From Candidatus Izemoplasma sp. (GTDB lineage: Bacteria; Bacillota_I; Bacilli_A; Izemoplasmatales; Izemoplasmataceae): 64,000 nucleotides of DNA. The notes beneath the pieces were generated by a model. It made no database searches. It was not told the origin of the DNA and saw only the letters and a list, made by a program, of their open reading frames with translations. The position numbers were made by a program, and so were the translations under genes. Where the stretch lies: assembly GCA_021736205.1 (NCBI GenBank), contig JAIPGF010000005.1:1-64000 (forward strand). Direction: 5' to 3'. Positions 63,775 through 64,000 of the stretch are shown here, piece by piece; position 1 is the stretch's first letter; each line of letters begins with the position of its first letter.

Positions 63775-64000
63775 TTAATACTTTTTAATATTTTCAGGAA
63801 GTATTTTTTCATCAAGAATAGTTCGGAGTGTACTGATACACACATTATAGTCAACGGGTTTGTATATAAACGTGGAAGTGATAGTATTATAGTCATTTTC
63901 ATAGACATTACTCTTAATTATTGTTTTTAGGATATTGTTTGGATTCATCCCTGGTTGACATGATAAATTTTGAGTACCATATGTTTGTCTATCTTTAATG
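63775..64000 (-). CDS. C-terminal part of an unknown gene running off the right edge
   Basis: The minus strand is open from the window edge for 75 codons to TAA (63775-63777). The visible protein contains KDRQTYGTQN near its start, CQPGMNPNNILKTIKSNVYE and ends DEKILPENIKKY. RQTYGTQ recalls a motif in DUF6624 proteins, but the rest does not match, so I give no function. Codon use looks coding (Asn/Lys/Ile-rich like neighbours). Confidence 0.6.
   Translation of the reverse strand, partial: IKDRQTYGTQNLSCQPGMNPNNILKTIIKSNVYENDYNTITSTFIYKPVDYNVCISTLRTILDEKILPENIKKY

Noticed and set aside
63775-64000. Assignment of the right-edge fragment to DUF6624
   Set aside because: Only the RQTYGTQ stretch is reminiscent; the remaining 65 residues show no match that I can recognise.
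1-64000. tRNA or rRNA genes
   Set aside because: Intergenic gaps are nearly all under 250 bases and accounted for by promoters, leaders or terminators; no cloverleaf or rRNA-like sequence was noticed. A tRNAscan and Infernal run would confirm.

Overview
The window is AT-rich bacterial chromosome dominated by translation and transcription housekeeping genes. I infer a wall-less or near-wall-less relative of Bacilli, of the Acholeplasma / Izemoplasma / Haloplasma kind. The protein sequences and gene neighbourhoods are Firmicute-like, the coding density is high and many small membrane proteins are present. UGA is a normal stop (it ends znuC, trmN6 and ecfT) and Trp is encoded by TGG, so this is not a UGA-recoding Mycoplasma. 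The placement is inference; 16S rRNA is not in the window.

Almost all core genes lie on the minus strand and read right to left. From the right edge: two small membrane proteins; a single S10-spc-alpha ribosomal operon (rpsJ to rplQ, 62757 to 48440) with a strong promoter and structured leader; a Fur/PerR-type regulator; a divergent HxlR regulator / FMN reductase pair; an MFS transporter; ecfA1-ecfA2-ecfT-truA; a five-gene metabolic run (iron alcohol dehydrogenase, Xaa-Pro peptidase, TauE-like exporter, unknown membrane protein, GMP reductase); tmk-holB-ricT-trmN6-rsmI-metG; rplM-rpsI; an acidic lipoprotein; an RluF-like synthase; gltX, csp, cysS-mrnC; rlmB-sigH-rpmG-secE-nusG; rplK-rplA; rplJ-rplL; an RsmC-like methyltransferase; rpoB-rpoC; and a DMT-family permease. 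Most of these blocks match Bacillus subtilis order, but their relative order is rearranged and accessory genes are wedged between them.

Plus-strand accessory islands interrupt the core. They are cyuA-like / cation efflux / small membrane protein / secreted endonuclease I (14403-18019), a Zn/Mn-type ABC transporter (30815-32373), a ferric-iron-type ABC transporter (32573-35880), VanZ-like plus a small membrane protein (40981-41701), and hxlR (47469-47777). Together they suggest a heterotroph that controls iron and zinc, digests extracellular DNA and salvages nucleotides and vitamins.

Regulatory sequence is unusually readable. There are sigma-70-type promoters with 16-18 bp spacers and extended -10 boxes, ribosomal autoregulatory leaders (two L1-site-like elements, an L10 leader with attenuator, an L13-type leader, an S10 leader), many intrinsic terminators, and inverted-repeat operators at fur, the iron transporter and the hxlR/reductase pair. 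The most notable unusual items are a TruA with an extra N-terminal domain of about 100 residues, a compact three-way-junction RNA candidate between metG and rplM, and a GTAAC/GTTAC operator motif shared by fur and the iron transporter. I found no rRNA, tRNA, CRISPR array, intact insertion sequence or replication origin.
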